A stretch of DNA of 64,000 bases from Clostridium sp. CF012. Its GTDB lineage: Bacteria > Bacillota > Clostridia > Clostridiales > Clostridiaceae. The stretch covers positions 124,001-188,000 of the forward strand of contig NZ_JAHLEF010000001.1 in NCBI RefSeq assembly GCF_018861755.1, written 5' to 3'. The notes beneath the pieces are model-generated. The model saw only the letters and a list, made by a program, of their open reading frames with translations. It had not been told where the DNA came from and did no database searches. Positions 34,668 through 44,344 of this stretch are shown piece after piece. The position numbers were made by a program, and so were the translations under genes. Positions within the stretch are counted from its first letter, which is position 1. Every line of letters begins with the position of its first letter.

Positions 34668-34696
34668 ATTTTAAACTATATCCATAAAAAATACAA
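34668..34696 (-). promoter_or_regulatory. Candidate sigma-A promoter of ftsK
   Basis: TTGTAT (34691-34696), 17-bp spacer, TAAAAT (34668-34673) on the minus strand, about 75 bp upstream of the TTG start and just past the tepA terminator. Confidence 0.5.
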
Positions 34697-34728
34697 TTAA
34701 TTCTATCAGTTATGATAAAAAAACCAAT

Positions 34729-34774
34729 AAAATAGATATAAATAGGCCCTTAGAACCTATTTATATCTATTTTT
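34729..34774 (-). terminator. Intrinsic terminator of tepA, overlapping its stop codon
   Basis: A long 18-bp stem (34729-34746 with 34756-34773) whose 5' arm includes part of the tepA stop codon. The tail on the minus strand is only moderately U-rich (TTTTATTGG). Confidence 0.7.
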
Positions 34775-35480
34775 AAGCTTTGTCTATCATTTCATTTAAT
34801 TTTGATAAGGCTTCACTAATTCCACCAACCTCATCTATCAATCCATTATCAACCGCTTGTTTTCCGATAAGTATAGTACCCATATCATTTAAAAGTTCAT
34901 CAGTTTGATGCATTAATCTATTTACGGTTTCCTTATCAATTTTGGAAGTCCTAATAATAAACTCAGTTATTCGTTCTTGCATTTTATTAAAGTATTCAAA
35001 AGTTTGAGATACCCCTATTATCAAACCATTCATTCTTATAGGATGAATTATCATAGTTGCAGAGGGGGAAATAAATGAATACGCAGCAGCTGTTGCAAGC
35101 GGGATACCTATTGAATGGCCTCCTCCAACTACTAGTGATACAGTTGGTTTGCTAACACTTCTAATCATCTCAGCTATTGCAAGACCTGCTTCCACGTCTC
35201 CTCCTACAGTATTTAGAACTATAAGAATACCCTTTACTTTTTCATCTCTTTCCATAGCAATTAACTCTGGAATAACATGTTCATACTTAGTAGTTTTAGT
35301 CTGGGGCGATAACATCATGTGTCCTTCTATTTGACCAATAATAGACAAAATTTGAATTTTATCATTTTGAGTCGGAAGATTAGTTACTCCCAGTTCTTTG
35401 ATATTTTCAACCTGTTGATTTGAATTTTCCACAATAATTTCTTTTTTCTTAGCTTCTTTATTTTTTTCAACTTTTGGCAT
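34773..35480 (-). CDS. tepA: ClpP-class serine protease, TepA/YmfB family
   Basis: A 235-residue ClpP/crotonase-fold protease, 'translocation-enhancing protein' of Firmicutes, probably cytoplasmic. The core has GQIEGHM, ILIVLNTVGGDVEAGLAIAEMI, VVGGGHSIGIPLATAA with the candidate nucleophile Ser, and MIIHPIRMNG. The first ~40 residues are Lys/Glu-rich and not conserved. I start it at the ATG at 35478-35480 (MPKVEKN), which has AGGAGG 7 nt upstream; the longer reading frame start has no such site. It lies between dapG and ftsK, the usual clostridial position. Confidence 0.92.
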   Translation of the reverse strand: MPKVEKNKEAKKKEIIVENSNQQVENIKELGVTNLPTQNDKIQILSIIGQIEGHMMLSPQTKTTKYEHVIPELIAMERDEKVKGILIVLNTVGGDVEAGLAIAEMIRSVSKPTVSLVVGGGHSIGIPLATAAAYSFISPSATMIIHPIRMNGLIIGVSQTFEYFNKMQERITEFIIRTSKIDKETVNRLMHQTDELLNDMGTILIGKQAVDNGLIDEVGGISEALSKLNEMIDKA

Positions 35481-35537
35481 TTGCATTCCTCCTAATCCAT
35501 CTTTATTTTGTGCATTAAGAGAAACTATATACATTTA

Positions 35538-36728
35538 TTATCCTAATTTAAATTCCCTATGCAAGGCATTTATTGCTGCCTCAACATATCCCGTCTCTAC
35601 AAGACACCAAATAGTCATATGAGAATCTGCTGTTTGAAGAACTTCAATCTTTTCTCTAGTTAATGCCTTAAGTATTCTAGCCATAACACCCGGAATACCT
35701 CTCATTTTTGAACCTATAATTGAAATTTTGCTACACTCCTTAACAAAAGAGCAGGACATATTAATCTCTTTAATTAAATTTTGAAATTTAATAAAGTCTT
35801 TTTCATCAATAGTAAATATTTTCTCTTTAGGAAAAACGTTTATAAGATCTATGCTTATAAGATTTTCAGCTAAGATATCAAAGAGATCATCGTAAATAAC
35901 ATTTAAATTTTTGCATATTTTTATTTGAACTCTATTATTCATATGTGTAATGCCAGTAATTATATTATCATAACTTTCGCTTCCCAAATTACTAATTACC
36001 GTTCCATCACAATCGTTCATAGTGTTCTTTATTACTAATGGTATATTATATTTTCTAGATATTTCCACGGCCCTAGGGTGTATGACCTTGGCTCCTTGAT
36101 CTGCAAATTGAAAAATTTCATCATAACTTATTTTCTTTATTAAAGTTGCTTCAGAAACTATTCGTGGATCTGCTGTCATAATACCATCTACATCGGTGTA
36201 TATTTGCGTCTCTACTGCATTAAGCGCTGCGCCTAGTATTGCAGCAGTAACATCACTTCCGCCTCTACCGATAGTTGTAATATAATTATTTTCATCCTTA
36301 CCTTGAAATCCTGCTACTACAGGAATTTTTCCCTTTTGCAGTATACTAAGTATTTGTTTTGTGTCCACATTAAGTATTGCTGCATTGTTATAATTGCAAT
36401 CTGTAATTATACCTGCTTGTCCCCCGGTTAAGGGCACTGTATCAATACCATTATTATTTAATTCATTGCACATTATTACAGTACTTATAGTTTCACCACA
36501 GCTCATTAGCAAATCTATTGCTAATGGATTTACAGCTTTAAAATTATCATCTACAAGGGATAGTAGCGTATCTGTAGCATAAGGCGCCCCTTTTCTCCCC
36601 ATGGCAGATACTACTACCACAGGAAAATAACCTTCTGCCTTTGCGTTTATTACTTTACACGCTACAAGCTTTCTTTTTTCATCCGTTGAAACAGATGTGC
36701 CTCCAAACTTTTGCACTATTATCTTCAT
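35538..36728 (-). CDS. dapG: Aspartate kinase
   Basis: Phosphorylates aspartate, first step to lysine, methionine, threonine and diaminopimelate. The kinase domain has KFGGTSVST at the N-terminus, GRGGSDVTAAILGAAL and YTDVDGIMTADPRIV. Two ACT domains follow in the last ~130 residues (ISIIGSKMRGIPGVMARILKAL). At 396 residues it matches the Bacillus DapG type found beside ylmC/tepA/ftsK; which amino acid inhibits it cannot be read. The spoVF and asd genes of Bacillus are absent here. ATG start with GGAGGACATAG upstream. Confidence 0.94.
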   Translation of the reverse strand: MKIIVQKFGGTSVSTDEKRKLVACKVINAKAEGYFPVVVVSAMGRKGAPYATDTLLSLVDDNFKAVNPLAIDLLMSCGETISTVIMCNELNNNGIDTVPLTGGQAGIITDCNYNNAAILNVDTKQILSILQKGKIPVVAGFQGKDENNYITTIGRGGSDVTAAILGAALNAVETQIYTDVDGIMTADPRIVSEATLIKKISYDEIFQFADQGAKVIHPRAVEISRKYNIPLVIKNTMNDCDGTVISNLGSESYDNIITGITHMNNRVQIKICKNLNVIYDDLFDILAENLISIDLINVFPKEKIFTIDEKDFIKFQNLIKEINMSCSFVKECSKISIIGSKMRGIPGVMARILKALTREKIEVLQTADSHMTIWCLVETGYVEAAINALHREFKLG

Positions 36729-36743
36729 CTATGTCCTCCATAA

Positions 36744-37019
36744 TTAAATATGAGATTTTTTTAAAAATTCATTATCAACATCAATTATTATAGTTCTCGA
36801 GCCTATCTTTTTAACATATTCCCAAGGTATTTCAATGATATCGTTACTTTTAAAAAAACTAAATTTAGCACTGCCCTCATTAATAATTAAAAATTTAAGA
36901 AGACCATTCTCATCGATAACTACATCATTACTACCTAAATTGTTATATTTATCACCATCATTAATATTGATAATTTCATATCTTTCCATTTCGCTGTACA
37001 GCTTTATATTATCTTCCAT
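36744..37019 (-). CDS. ylmC: YlmC/YmxH-family PRC-barrel sporulation protein
   Basis: A 91-residue PRC-barrel protein of the YlmC/YmxH family, conserved in endospore formers and placed between the M16 peptidase and dapG. Motifs: MERYEIININDGDKYNNLGSNDVVIDE and EIPWEYVKKIGSRTIIIDV. The molecular role is unknown; the family is sporulation-associated mainly by distribution. I use the ATG at 37017-37019 with a perfect AAGGAGG site; the longer frame would start inside an inverted repeat region. Confidence 0.9.
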   Translation of the reverse strand: MEDNIKLYSEMERYEIININDGDKYNNLGSNDVVIDENGLLKFLIINEGSAKFSFFKSNDIIEIPWEYVKKIGSRTIIIDVDNEFLKKSHI

Positions 37020-37051
37020 ATAAACATCCTCCTTAACATTTCTCTCAAGGT

Positions 37052-37092
37052 GCATGAAAATAAATAACAAGTACTTTCATTTATTTTCATGC
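37052..37092 (-). repeat. 14-bp inverted repeat upstream of ylmC
   Basis: Perfect arms 37052-37065 and 37079-37092 around a 13-bp spacer, between the M16 peptidase stop and ylmC. There is no U-run after the hairpin in either direction. It may be an operator, an RNA processing hairpin or a weak terminator. Confidence 0.6.
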
Positions 37093-37155
37093 CCCTAAAA
37101 TAGTATGGAATATTTTCTGGAGTTATGCCTAATTTCTATATAATTATAAATAAAT

Positions 37156-38430
37156 TTACTTATCCATAGAAATAATATTACCTTTAAAAAGTTTCTTAAC
37201 CATTTCTCTTTCTTTTCCTACATATGCAGAATTTATTATACCTTTTTTAAAAGTCTTTTCCATTACTGAGTTCACCCTTGTCATATCTATCTCGTTTATT
37301 TTTCTAAGTACGTCTTTTGGAGTATTAATCCTATTCAAAAACATGACAGACTTGCCATTGCTAAACATTCTACTGCTGGTGCTTTCAAGCCCTAAAATAT
37401 AACTACCCTTTAACTGCTCTTTAGCCTTTAGTAATCTTTCATTATCAATTCCTGATTTTGCAAATTTGCTAACCTCTTCTTTTATTGCACCAATAGCAAC
37501 TTCCGCATACAGTGGATTAAGTCCAGCATAAATACTTACAATACCAGTATTTTTAAAGGCTGATATATAAGAATAGATTGAATAACACAGGCCTAACTCT
37601 TCACGAACCTTTTGAAATAACCTAGATGAGGCTCCTCCTCCTAATATATTACTTAGAAGTATTAGTGTATAAGTGTCCTCATTCCCAATCTCCACTCCAG
37701 GTATTCCCAGGCTTATGTGGAGTTGCTCAATATCTTTTTTTCTAAAATAATGGTGATTTAATAGCTGCGGACTACTATATTTAGTAATAGTTTTATTTTT
37801 AGTACTCCATTTTCCGAAATACACTTCTAAAAGCTTTTCTATATTTTTCATGTCAAATTTACCAGAAATTGATATAACTGAGTTTTCTGGTATATAATAT
37901 GAGTCAATATAATCTAGCATCATTTTTCTACTAAAAGATTTTACAGTATCCATAGTTCCTAAAATAGGTAAGGATATAGAATCCTTGTGCCATATTGCTT
38001 TTGTGTGTAAATCCATTAATACATCTTCTGGTGAATCTTCGCTCATATTTATCTCTTCGAAAATTACCCCTTTTTCCTTTTCAATTTCCTCTTCTGAAAA
38101 ATTACTATTGAAAAGCATATCTGACAAAATGTCCAAGGATAATTCTAAATGTGTATCTAAGGCTTTTATATAATAACAGGTGGCTTCTTTTCCTGTAAAT
38201 GCATTTATTTGTCCGCCCACGTCTTCAATAGCTTCAGCAATTTGTTTTGCAGTTCTACTCGGCGTTCCTTTAAAAAGCATATGCTCAATGAAATGTGATA
38301 TTCCACTGCTCACTTCATTTTCATTTCTTGAACCATTTTCTATCCATAAGCCTACACTTACAGAATTTACATATTCAATATTTTCAACTACAACTCTTAA
38401 TCCATTATTCAACTTAAACAAATTATACAT
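37156..38430 (-). CDS. M16-family zinc metallopeptidase (YmxG/PepR-like)
   Basis: A 424-residue insulinase-type peptidase. The inverted zinc motif HFIEHMLFKGT near residue 45, with the downstream ENSVISISGKF region and a second non-catalytic M16 repeat (GGGASSRLFQKVREELGLCYSIYSYISAF), match the YmxG/mitochondrial processing peptidase-like family. The key Glu of the zinc ligand set lies in EEEIEKEKGVIFEEINM. The substrate is unknown. The conserved location is between pnp and ylmC. ATG start with GGAGAGG upstream. Confidence 0.93.
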   Translation of the reverse strand: MYNLFKLNNGLRVVVENIEYVNSVSVGLWIENGSRNENEVSSGISHFIEHMLFKGTPSRTAKQIAEAIEDVGGQINAFTGKEATCYYIKALDTHLELSLDILSDMLFNSNFSEEEIEKEKGVIFEEINMSEDSPEDVLMDLHTKAIWHKDSISLPILGTMDTVKSFSRKMMLDYIDSYYIPENSVISISGKFDMKNIEKLLEVYFGKWSTKNKTITKYSSPQLLNHHYFRKKDIEQLHISLGIPGVEIGNEDTYTLILLSNILGGGASSRLFQKVREELGLCYSIYSYISAFKNTGIVSIYAGLNPLYAEVAIGAIKEEVSKFAKSGIDNERLLKAKEQLKGSYILGLESTSSRMFSNGKSVMFLNRINTPKDVLRKINEIDMTRVNSVMEKTFKKGIINSAYVGKEREMVKKLFKGNIISMDK

Positions 38431-38490
38431 ATGCGCCTCTCCTTAATGAGAATTTATATTTACTATGTGCATATTAAGGCAATATTATTA

Positions 38491-38518
38491 AAAAAAATAA
38501 AAAGGCATCTAAGCCCTT
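38491..38518 (-). terminator. Weak intrinsic terminator of pnp
   Basis: A short stem (about 38502-38506 with 38514-38518, one bulge) and a U-rich tract at 38491-38500 on the minus strand, 4 bp past the pnp stop. Confidence 0.5.
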
Positions 38519-38521
38519 CTA

Positions 38522-40633
38522 TTATTCAGCATCTTTTTTTTCATTTTCACTATCTTTAATAGCGTCTCTTCTTGAAAGATTTACTCTTCCTTGATTATCT
38601 ATTTCCATTACTTTTACTAATATTTCATCACCAACAGAAACAATATCTTCAACTTTATTTACTCTAGCAAAATCAAGTTTAGAAATATGCACTAATCCTT
38701 CTTTATTAGGAAGTATTTCAACAAATGCTCCAAAAGCAGCAATTTTTGTTACTTTTCCTAAATATATTTCGCCTACCTTAACAGATTTAGTTAGATCTTC
38801 AATAATTTTTACTGCCCTATTTGCACAAACACTATCACTAGACATAATTACAACTTTTCCATCATCATAAGTGTCTATTTTAACACCAGTTTCTGCTATG
38901 ATTTTCTTTATCATTTTTCCACCAGGTCCAATTATGTCTCTAATCTTATCAGGTGCTATGTTTAGTGTGTAAATTCTAGGAGCATATATCGATATTTCAC
39001 TTCTCGCCTCTGAAATACACTCATTCATTTTCTCTAATATATGAAGTCTAGCCTTTTTAGCATCCATAATTGCAGTTCTAATGCAATTATTAGATAAGCC
39101 ATGAAGCTTTGTATCAACTTGTATAGCTGTGATACCTTGCACAGTTCCAGCTACTTTAAAGTCCATATCACCAAAGAAATCTTCTATACCTTGAATATCC
39201 GTTAATACTTTTTCTTTAGTTAAATCAGCATTTGTAATTAGTCCCATTGCGATACCCGCTGCAGGTCTCTTAAGTGGAACTCCTGCATCTAATAGTGCTA
39301 AAATACTTGCACTAACACTTGCTTGAGATGTTGAACCATTAGAACTTAGTACTTCTGATACAACACGAATAGCATATGGAAAATCTTCTACAGATGGTAA
39401 AAGTGGTTCTACTGCTTTTTCGGCTAAAGCACCATGACCAATTTCTCGTCTTCCAGGTCCACGCATTGGTTTAACTTCTCCTACGCTATAAGCTGGAAAA
39501 TTATAATGATGCATGTATCTTTTAGAATCTTCATTTCCTATTCCATCTAAATTCTGTGCTTCTCCCAGTGCTCCAAGAGTTGCAACTCCCATTACTTGAG
39601 TTAATCCTCTTGTAAATAGGCCAGTTCCATGAGTTCTAGGAAGTATCCCTACTTCGCAGCTTATTGGTCTAACTTGATCAAAAGCTCTTCCATCAGGTCT
39701 TCTATCTTCATTTAGCATCATATTTCTAACTATTTCCTTTTGAATGCCATATGCAACTTCACCTATGTCTGATTTTTTATCAGCATATTTTTCATTAAAT
39801 TCAAGACTTATTTTTTGCTTTATTTCATCTACTTTTGTGTTTCTCTCATCTTTATCCATTATGTACATTGCTGTCTTAAACATATCAAATGAGAATTCTC
39901 TAACTTCGCTTTGAAGAGTTTCATCTATTTTACTTATTACAGGTGTTATTTTTTCTTTTCCAAATTTAGCCACAGCTTCTTCTTGGAAAGCTACAATTTT
40001 TTTACATGCTTCAAAAGCGAAATCAATTGCATCTATCATAACATCTTCTGGTATTTCATTTCCACTTGCTTCTATCATTGTTACATTGTCTTTTGTTGCG
40101 CAAACTGTAAGATTCATAGAACTAGCGCTTCTCTCTTCTACAGTTGGACTCAATATAAATTTATCGTCAACAAGGCCCACTGAAACAGTTGCAACAGCAT
40201 CTGTAAAAGGTATACTTGATATGCATAATGCCATTGATGCTGCGTTCATAGCAAGTATCTCAGGTGAATTATCTTGTTCAACTGATAATACAGTACATAC
40301 GATTTGCACATCATTTTTATAGCCTTTCGGGAATAGTGGTCTTAGAGGCCTGTCAATACCCCTTGCTGTTAAAATTGCTCTTTCTGATGGTCTTGCTTCT
40401 CTCTTTATGAATCCACCAGGAATTTTACCAACGGCATAAAGTCTTTCTTCATATTCTACACTTAGTGGAAAGAAATCAATACCTTCCTTTGGTTTTTCTG
40501 ATGCATTTGCATTAACCATAACTACTGTTTCGCCATAGCTCATGAATATTGAACAGTTTGACAGCATTCCAACCCTACCATATTCAACTTTAAGAGTCCT
40601 ACCTGCAACAGTAGTTTCTATAACATGAATCAT
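38522..40633 (-). CDS. pnp: Polyribonucleotide nucleotidyltransferase (PNPase)
   Basis: A phosphorolytic 3'-5' exoribonuclease of mRNA decay. The 703 residues contain two RNase PH domains (about 10-140 and 320-550, the second active with [14 protein letters not shown]), a KH domain (about 555-615, [12 protein letters not shown]) and an S1 domain (about 625-690, [29 protein letters not shown]). The start is the ATG at 40631-40633 with GGGAGG upstream; an alternative six codons earlier lacks it. It follows rpsO, as in most bacteria. Confidence 0.98.
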   Translation of the reverse strand: MIHVIETTVAGRTLKVEYGRVGMLSNCSIFMSYGETVVMVNANASEKPKEGIDFFPLSVEYEERLYAVGKIPGGFIKREARPSERAILTARGIDRPLRPLFPKGYKNDVQIVCTVLSVEQDNSPEILAMNAASMALCISSIPFTDAVATVSVGLVDDKFILSPTVEERSASSMNLTVCATKDNVTMIEASGNEIPEDVMIDAIDFAFEACKKIVAFQEEAVAKFGKEKITPVISKIDETLQSEVREFSFDMFKTAMYIMDKDERNTKVDEIKQKISLEFNEKYADKKSDIGEVAYGIQKEIVRNMMLNEDRRPDGRAFDQVRPISCEVGILPRTHGTGLFTRGLTQVMGVATLGALGEAQNLDGIGNEDSKRYMHHYNFPAYSVGEVKPMRGPGRREIGHGALAEKAVEPLLPSVEDFPYAIRVVSEVLSSNGSTSQASVSASILALLDAGVPLKRPAAGIAMGLITNADLTKEKVLTDIQGIEDFFGDMDFKVAGTVQGITAIQVDTKLHGLSNNCIRTAIMDAKKARLHILEKMNECISEARSEISIYAPRIYTLNIAPDKIRDIIGPGGKMIKKIIAETGVKIDTYDDGKVVIMSSDSVCANRAVKIIEDLTKSVKVGEIYLGKVTKIAAFGAFVEILPNKEGLVHISKLDFARVNKVEDIVSVGDEILVKVMEIDNQGRVNLSRRDAIKDSENEKKDAE

Positions 40634-40720
40634 ATATTTGCCTCCCTTCAATTTACACTAATATTATTTTCTAATATAAATGTTTTATTAATCAAATTTA
40701 TATTTATTTACTAATAATTA

Positions 40721-40745
40721 AAATAATAGAGCGGCTAAGCCGCTC
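40721..40745 (-). terminator. Intrinsic terminator of rpsO
   Basis: A strong GC-rich 7-bp stem (40729-40735 with 40739-40745; GAGCGGC) with a 3-nt loop and an AU-rich tail, 4 bp past the rpsO stop and upstream of pnp. Readthrough would feed pnp. Confidence 0.8.
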
Positions 40746-40749
40746 TTAA

Positions 40750-41013
40750 TTACTTTCTTAGTCCAAGTTCTGCAAGAATTGCACGATATCTTTCAATATC
40801 TTGGTTCTTTAAGTAACCTAACATACCTTTTCTTTGTCCAACCATCATTAATAGACCTCTTCTTGAATGGTGATCTTTTTTATGAATTTTTAAGTGTTCA
40901 GTTAACTCTAAAATTCTTTCAGTAAGTAGTGCGATTTGTACTTCTGGAGAACCAGTATCTCCTTCATGTCTCGCATGTTTTACCATTATTTCTTGTTTTT
41001 TAGCCTTTTGCAT
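40750..41013 (-). CDS. rpsO: 30S ribosomal protein S15
   Basis: An 87-residue primary 16S rRNA-binding protein. The signature [19 protein letters not shown] and [22 protein letters not shown] is complete. The start is the ATG at 41011-41013 with GGAGGTGTTG upstream; the longer open frame reads through the structured leader. It has its own promoter, a leader of about 75 nt and a terminator. Confidence 0.98.
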   Translation of the reverse strand: MQKAKKQEIMVKHARHEGDTGSPEVQIALLTERILELTEHLKIHKKDHHSRRGLLMMVGQRKGMLGYLKNQDIERYRAILAELGLRK

Positions 41014-41088
41014 TTTACAACACCTCCGAAAATAATCCCCATATTCCAAGTACACCGTTGGCGATTCGGTGAACTTAGCATAAGGTTC
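41014..41088 (-). ncRNA. rpsO 5' leader, candidate S15-binding autoregulatory RNA
   Basis: Between the predicted transcription start (near 41088) and the rpsO ATG lies a ~75-nt leader. It contains a hairpin with CACCG/CGGTG arms (41053-41057 and 41067-41071) followed by GGAATATGGGGATTA before the ribosome-binding site. Distinct S15-binding leaders are known in several bacterial phyla including Firmicutes. The match here rests on position and hairpin layout, not on an alignment. Confidence 0.5.
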
Positions 41089-41094
41089 AAATCA

Positions 41095-41123
41095 ATTATA
41101 ACAAACTAAGATTAGATTGTAAA
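41095..41123 (-). promoter_or_regulatory. Sigma-A promoter of rpsO
   Basis: TTTACA (41118-41123), 17-bp spacer, perfect TATAAT (41095-41100) on the minus strand, about 82 bp upstream of the rpsO ATG. Confidence 0.8.
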
Positions 41124-41155
41124 TTAATTTTTACATTTAAATTTACATTTCTCTA

Positions 41156-42070
41156 TTAATTTTGATTAAAAGCATATTCTTTATCTTTAATAAGTTGTTG
41201 TCTTAGTTCCTCAATGGTATCAAATTTCACTTCATCTCTTATTCTGTTTATAAAGTAAATTTTAACTTTTTCACCATAGATTTGTTTATTAAAGTTTAAA
41301 ATATACGTTTCAACTGATAGTTTACCACCTTCTACAGTAGGATTATACCCTATATTGGTTATAGCTTTATACATATTATTATCATACTCAGCTAGTGTAT
41401 AATATACCCCTCCCTTAGGAAGAATATATTGTTTTTTGTAATTTAAATTTACAGTTGGAAATCCAATAGTTCTACCAAGTTGTTTTCCTTTAATTACTTC
41501 GCCAGCAATAGTGTGTGGTCTTCCTAAAAGTTCATTAGCTTTAATTATGTCTCCCTCAGCAATAAGGTGTCGAATGCTAGAACTACTTACTACTTCATTA
41601 TTAACACTAATAGCCTCACAAACATATAGCTTATATCCTAGAATACTACTGTATTTTTGAAGCATTTCTACATCGCCTAAATTTTTATATCCAAATCTAT
41701 AATTAAAACCAACAACTATTCCCTTTGCATTATAGAATTTCACCATGTTTTTTATGAACTCTTCTGGAGTTATCTTCATAAATTCCTTATCAAAATGAAC
41801 CAAATTAACTATATCAATGCCAGTATTCTCTAATAATTCTATTTTAGTGTCATTATCCATTATGAGCTTTGGACAAATTTCCTTGTTGATAACAGACAAT
41901 GGGTGATTTTTAAAAGTACAAATCATACTTTTAGCATTATTCTCTTTTGATAATTCCACTGCTTTATTTATAAGATGCATATGCCCTAAATGAAGTCCAT
42001 CAAAACTCCCCAGTGCAATGTATGTTGGATATTTAAATTTTGTTTTAAAATCATCTTTTATAATTTCCAT
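41156..42070 (-). CDS. ribF: Bifunctional riboflavin kinase / FAD synthetase
   Basis: Makes FMN and then FAD from riboflavin. The N-terminal adenylyltransferase domain has GSFDGLHLGHMHLI with the HxGH-like signature near residue 20 and a late SSSSIRHLI. The C-terminal kinase domain has KGKQLGRTIGFPTVNL. At 304 residues the length is normal. It is the last gene of the rimP-to-ribF operon, 13 bp after truB. There is no FMN riboswitch upstream, as expected inside an operon. Confidence 0.96.
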   Translation of the reverse strand: MEIIKDDFKTKFKYPTYIALGSFDGLHLGHMHLINKAVELSKENNAKSMICTFKNHPLSVINKEICPKLIMDNDTKIELLENTGIDIVNLVHFDKEFMKITPEEFIKNMVKFYNAKGIVVGFNYRFGYKNLGDVEMLQKYSSILGYKLYVCEAISVNNEVVSSSSIRHLIAEGDIIKANELLGRPHTIAGEVIKGKQLGRTIGFPTVNLNYKKQYILPKGGVYYTLAEYDNNMYKAITNIGYNPTVEGGKLSVETYILNFNKQIYGEKVKIYFINRIRDEVKFDTIEELRQQLIKDKEYAFNQN

Positions 42071-42083
42071 TTTTAATATACTC

Positions 42084-42953
42084 CTATATAAATGATTTTA
42101 TTAGCCTAACACCCTCATTACTTTTATCTGCAATCCCAATAAAATCATTTTCATTATTATAGATACTATATACACTTTCGCATTCAAACATGCAAGCTAA
42201 TGCCTTATCCTTTACTACAACTCCATTTAATAAAAACTTAACAAATCTATCTTCAATGGTAATTTTAGTGTTATTTTGAAAAATACTTTCTATTGGCATA
42301 ATATGTCCATTTATATTTTCTTCATTTAAATCCACAATATTTATAGCATCCTCAATATGAAATTGCCCTGTAGCAGTTCTTTGTAGGTTCCACATCATAC
42401 CACCACATTTTAATAATTCTCCAATATCATAACATAGACTCCTGATATATGTACCCTTAGAGCATTTAACCCTAAACTTTACATAAGGCAATTCAATTGC
42501 ACTAATCTCTATGTCATAAATTGTTATAGCTCTAGCTTCTCTCTCTATTTCTATCCCAGCCCTTGCCAGTTCATAAAGTTTTTTTCCATTAACCTTGAGT
42601 GCTGAGTACATAGGAGGAACTTGTTTTATTTCTCCTATAAATGAATTAATTACTTGTGTAATTTCCTCAGTGCTTGCATTAACTTCTCTTTCACTTAATA
42701 TCTTACCTTCTCTATCATAAGTATCAGTGATAACCCCTAGCTTTAGTTCAGCTTCATAAATTTTAAAGTCTCCCATTATATAGTCAATAGCCTTTGTTGC
42801 TTTCCCTATACAAACAGGTAAAACCCCGCTAGCTTCAGGATCTAGAGTGCCAGCGTGGCCTACTTTTTTTACATGACTGATTTTTTTTATTATGCGAACT
42901 ACATCAAAGGAGGTCATTCCTGTAGGTTTAAATACATTTAATATACCATTCAT
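42084..42953 (-). CDS. truB: tRNA pseudouridine(55) synthase TruB
   Basis: Makes pseudouridine 55 in the T-loop of tRNAs. The catalytic motif GHAGTLDPEASGVLPVCIGKATK holds the active Asp near residue 38. QVPPMYSALKVNGKKLYELAR and CSKGTYIRSLCYDIG are family landmarks. 289 residues with a C-terminal PUA-like region. Its ATG overlaps the nrnA stop by 4 nt (ATGA). Confidence 0.97.
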   Translation of the reverse strand: MNGILNVFKPTGMTSFDVVRIIKKISHVKKVGHAGTLDPEASGVLPVCIGKATKAIDYIMGDFKIYEAELKLGVITDTYDREGKILSEREVNASTEEITQVINSFIGEIKQVPPMYSALKVNGKKLYELARAGIEIEREARAITIYDIEISAIELPYVKFRVKCSKGTYIRSLCYDIGELLKCGGMMWNLQRTATGQFHIEDAINIVDLNEENINGHIMPIESIFQNNTKITIEDRFVKFLLNGVVVKDKALACMFECESVYSIYNNENDFIGIADKSNEGVRLIKSFI

Positions 42954-43912
42954 TTTATCAACTCTTTTTCTAGAATTTCCATCAATTTTGCTTTAGTATC
43001 ATGAAAATTGCCTTCTGTGAAAAAACCTGCAGCTCTAATATGTCCGCCACCGTTAAACTCTTCTGCAATTTTACTAACATCTACTAGTGATTTAGATCTT
43101 AAACTCACTTTAACCCCATTTTCAGCATCTTTTATAAGAATAGTAACTTCAACGGTATCTATGGAAGCCCCAAAAGTAATAACATCTGATGTGTCTTCTG
43201 AAACGGTCTCATAATTTTCAAGCATGTCTTTAGATATATACATGATACACACTTTAGAATTGTGCTCCACAGTCATGTTGTTAATAACTTCTCCATAGAA
43301 TTTTATTTTTTCAAATTTTTTATTTTCAAAAATCATTCTATGTATGTTGCTAAAATCTATACCTGTCTTAATAAGTTCCCCTGCTATATTATGAGTTACT
43401 GCTGTAGTACTCGAATGTCTAAATGATCCCGTATCTGTAAGTAGTGAAGTGTACAAGCAAGTACTTATTTCACTGTCTATTTCTACATGAAGAAGTCTAA
43501 GCACTTCATACACAATTTCTCCAACTGCAGAAGCGCTTGTATCAACAAAATTAAAATCTCCATATAAATCATTAGATAAATGGTGATCCATATTAATTAA
43601 TTCAAACTTCTTATTTTGCATAAATAAATTTGCATTAATTCTTTTGAAATCACCACAATCTAGTACTATGACACACTCCGTATCTACTAATGGTTCAGTT
43701 GTTTCACCATTAATTTCATTTGAGCATGGCAAAAATAGAAAAGCTTGTGGTATAACTTCTTTCGAGATTATATAGACTTCCTTTTTAAATTTTCTAAGTC
43801 CAATAAGTAAAGCCAGTGCACTACCTAATGAATCACCATCTGGTGAAGTATGAAAAGTTATAGCAATTTTTTTAAATAGCTTTATTCTATCAACAATATC
43901 ATTAATTTTCAT
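42950..43912 (-). CDS. nrnA: DHH-family phosphoesterase NrnA (nanoRNase / pAp phosphatase)
   Basis: Degrades very short RNAs and 3'-phosphoadenosine 5'-phosphate. DHH landmarks: TSPDGDSLGSALAL with two metal Asp, VLDCGD, INMDHHLSND (the DHH motif), and the DHHA1 substrate motif GGGHIRAAGF near the C-terminus. About 320 residues. The ATG at 43910-43912 overlaps the end of rbfA, so translation is probably coupled. A start ten codons further upstream lies inside rbfA with no better ribosome-binding site. Confidence 0.94.
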   Translation of the reverse strand: MKINDIVDRIKLFKKIAITFHTSPDGDSLGSALALLIGLRKFKKEVYIISKEVIPQAFLFLPCSNEINGETTEPLVDTECVIVLDCGDFKRINANLFMQNKKFELINMDHHLSNDLYGDFNFVDTSASAVGEIVYEVLRLLHVEIDSEISTCLYTSLLTDTGSFRHSSTTAVTHNIAGELIKTGIDFSNIHRMIFENKKFEKIKFYGEVINNMTVEHNSKVCIMYISKDMLENYETVSEDTSDVITFGASIDTVEVTILIKDAENGVKVSLRSKSLVDVSKIAEEFNGGGHIRAAGFFTEGNFHDTKAKLMEILEKELIK

Positions 43913-44324
43913 CGCTATCGTCGTCGCTATTATCTTCTTCATTTATGGTTTCTTCATTATCTTTTTCATCAAGTTTTTCTTTTGCCTTTATTTTGTTGAA
44001 AATACCCTCTAAGTGTATTGCTTTTTCTATAGTTTCATCTACCTCAATGATAACTTGAGGAACATGTCTTAACTTAACATGAGCCCCTATTTCTTTTCTC
44101 ATAAGGCCAGTTGAACTTTTAAGCGCCTCAATTGTTTCTTTTTTAGAGTTTTCACTACCAAATATACTAACGTAAACCTTTGTATATGTTAGGTCTTTTG
44201 TTGTCTCTACTTTTGTTACACTTACCATAGCACTTTTTCTTGGATCCTTTATTTTGTTTTGAATTGTATTGCTTACTTCTTTTTTGATTTCTTCATTTAT
44301 TCTACCATTTCTATAATTAACCAT
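43902..44324 (-). CDS. rbfA: 30S ribosome-binding factor A
   Basis: A KH-fold assembly factor for the 30S subunit. YRNGRINEEIKKEVSNTIQNKIKDPR and the later HVKLRHVPQVIIEVDETIEKA are family motifs. It has an unusually acidic C-terminal tail of about 30 residues (rich in Asp, Glu and Asn) beyond the KH domain. I use the ATG at 44322-44324 with AGGAG upstream; a GTG three codons earlier sits too close to that site. It lies between infB and nrnA. Confidence 0.95.
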   Translation of the reverse strand: MVNYRNGRINEEIKKEVSNTIQNKIKDPRKSAMVSVTKVETTKDLTYTKVYVSIFGSENSKKETIEALKSSTGLMRKEIGAHVKLRHVPQVIIEVDETIEKAIHLEGIFNKIKAKEKLDEKDNEETINEEDNSDDDSDEN

Positions 44325-44344
44325 ACAACCCACTACTCCTTATA

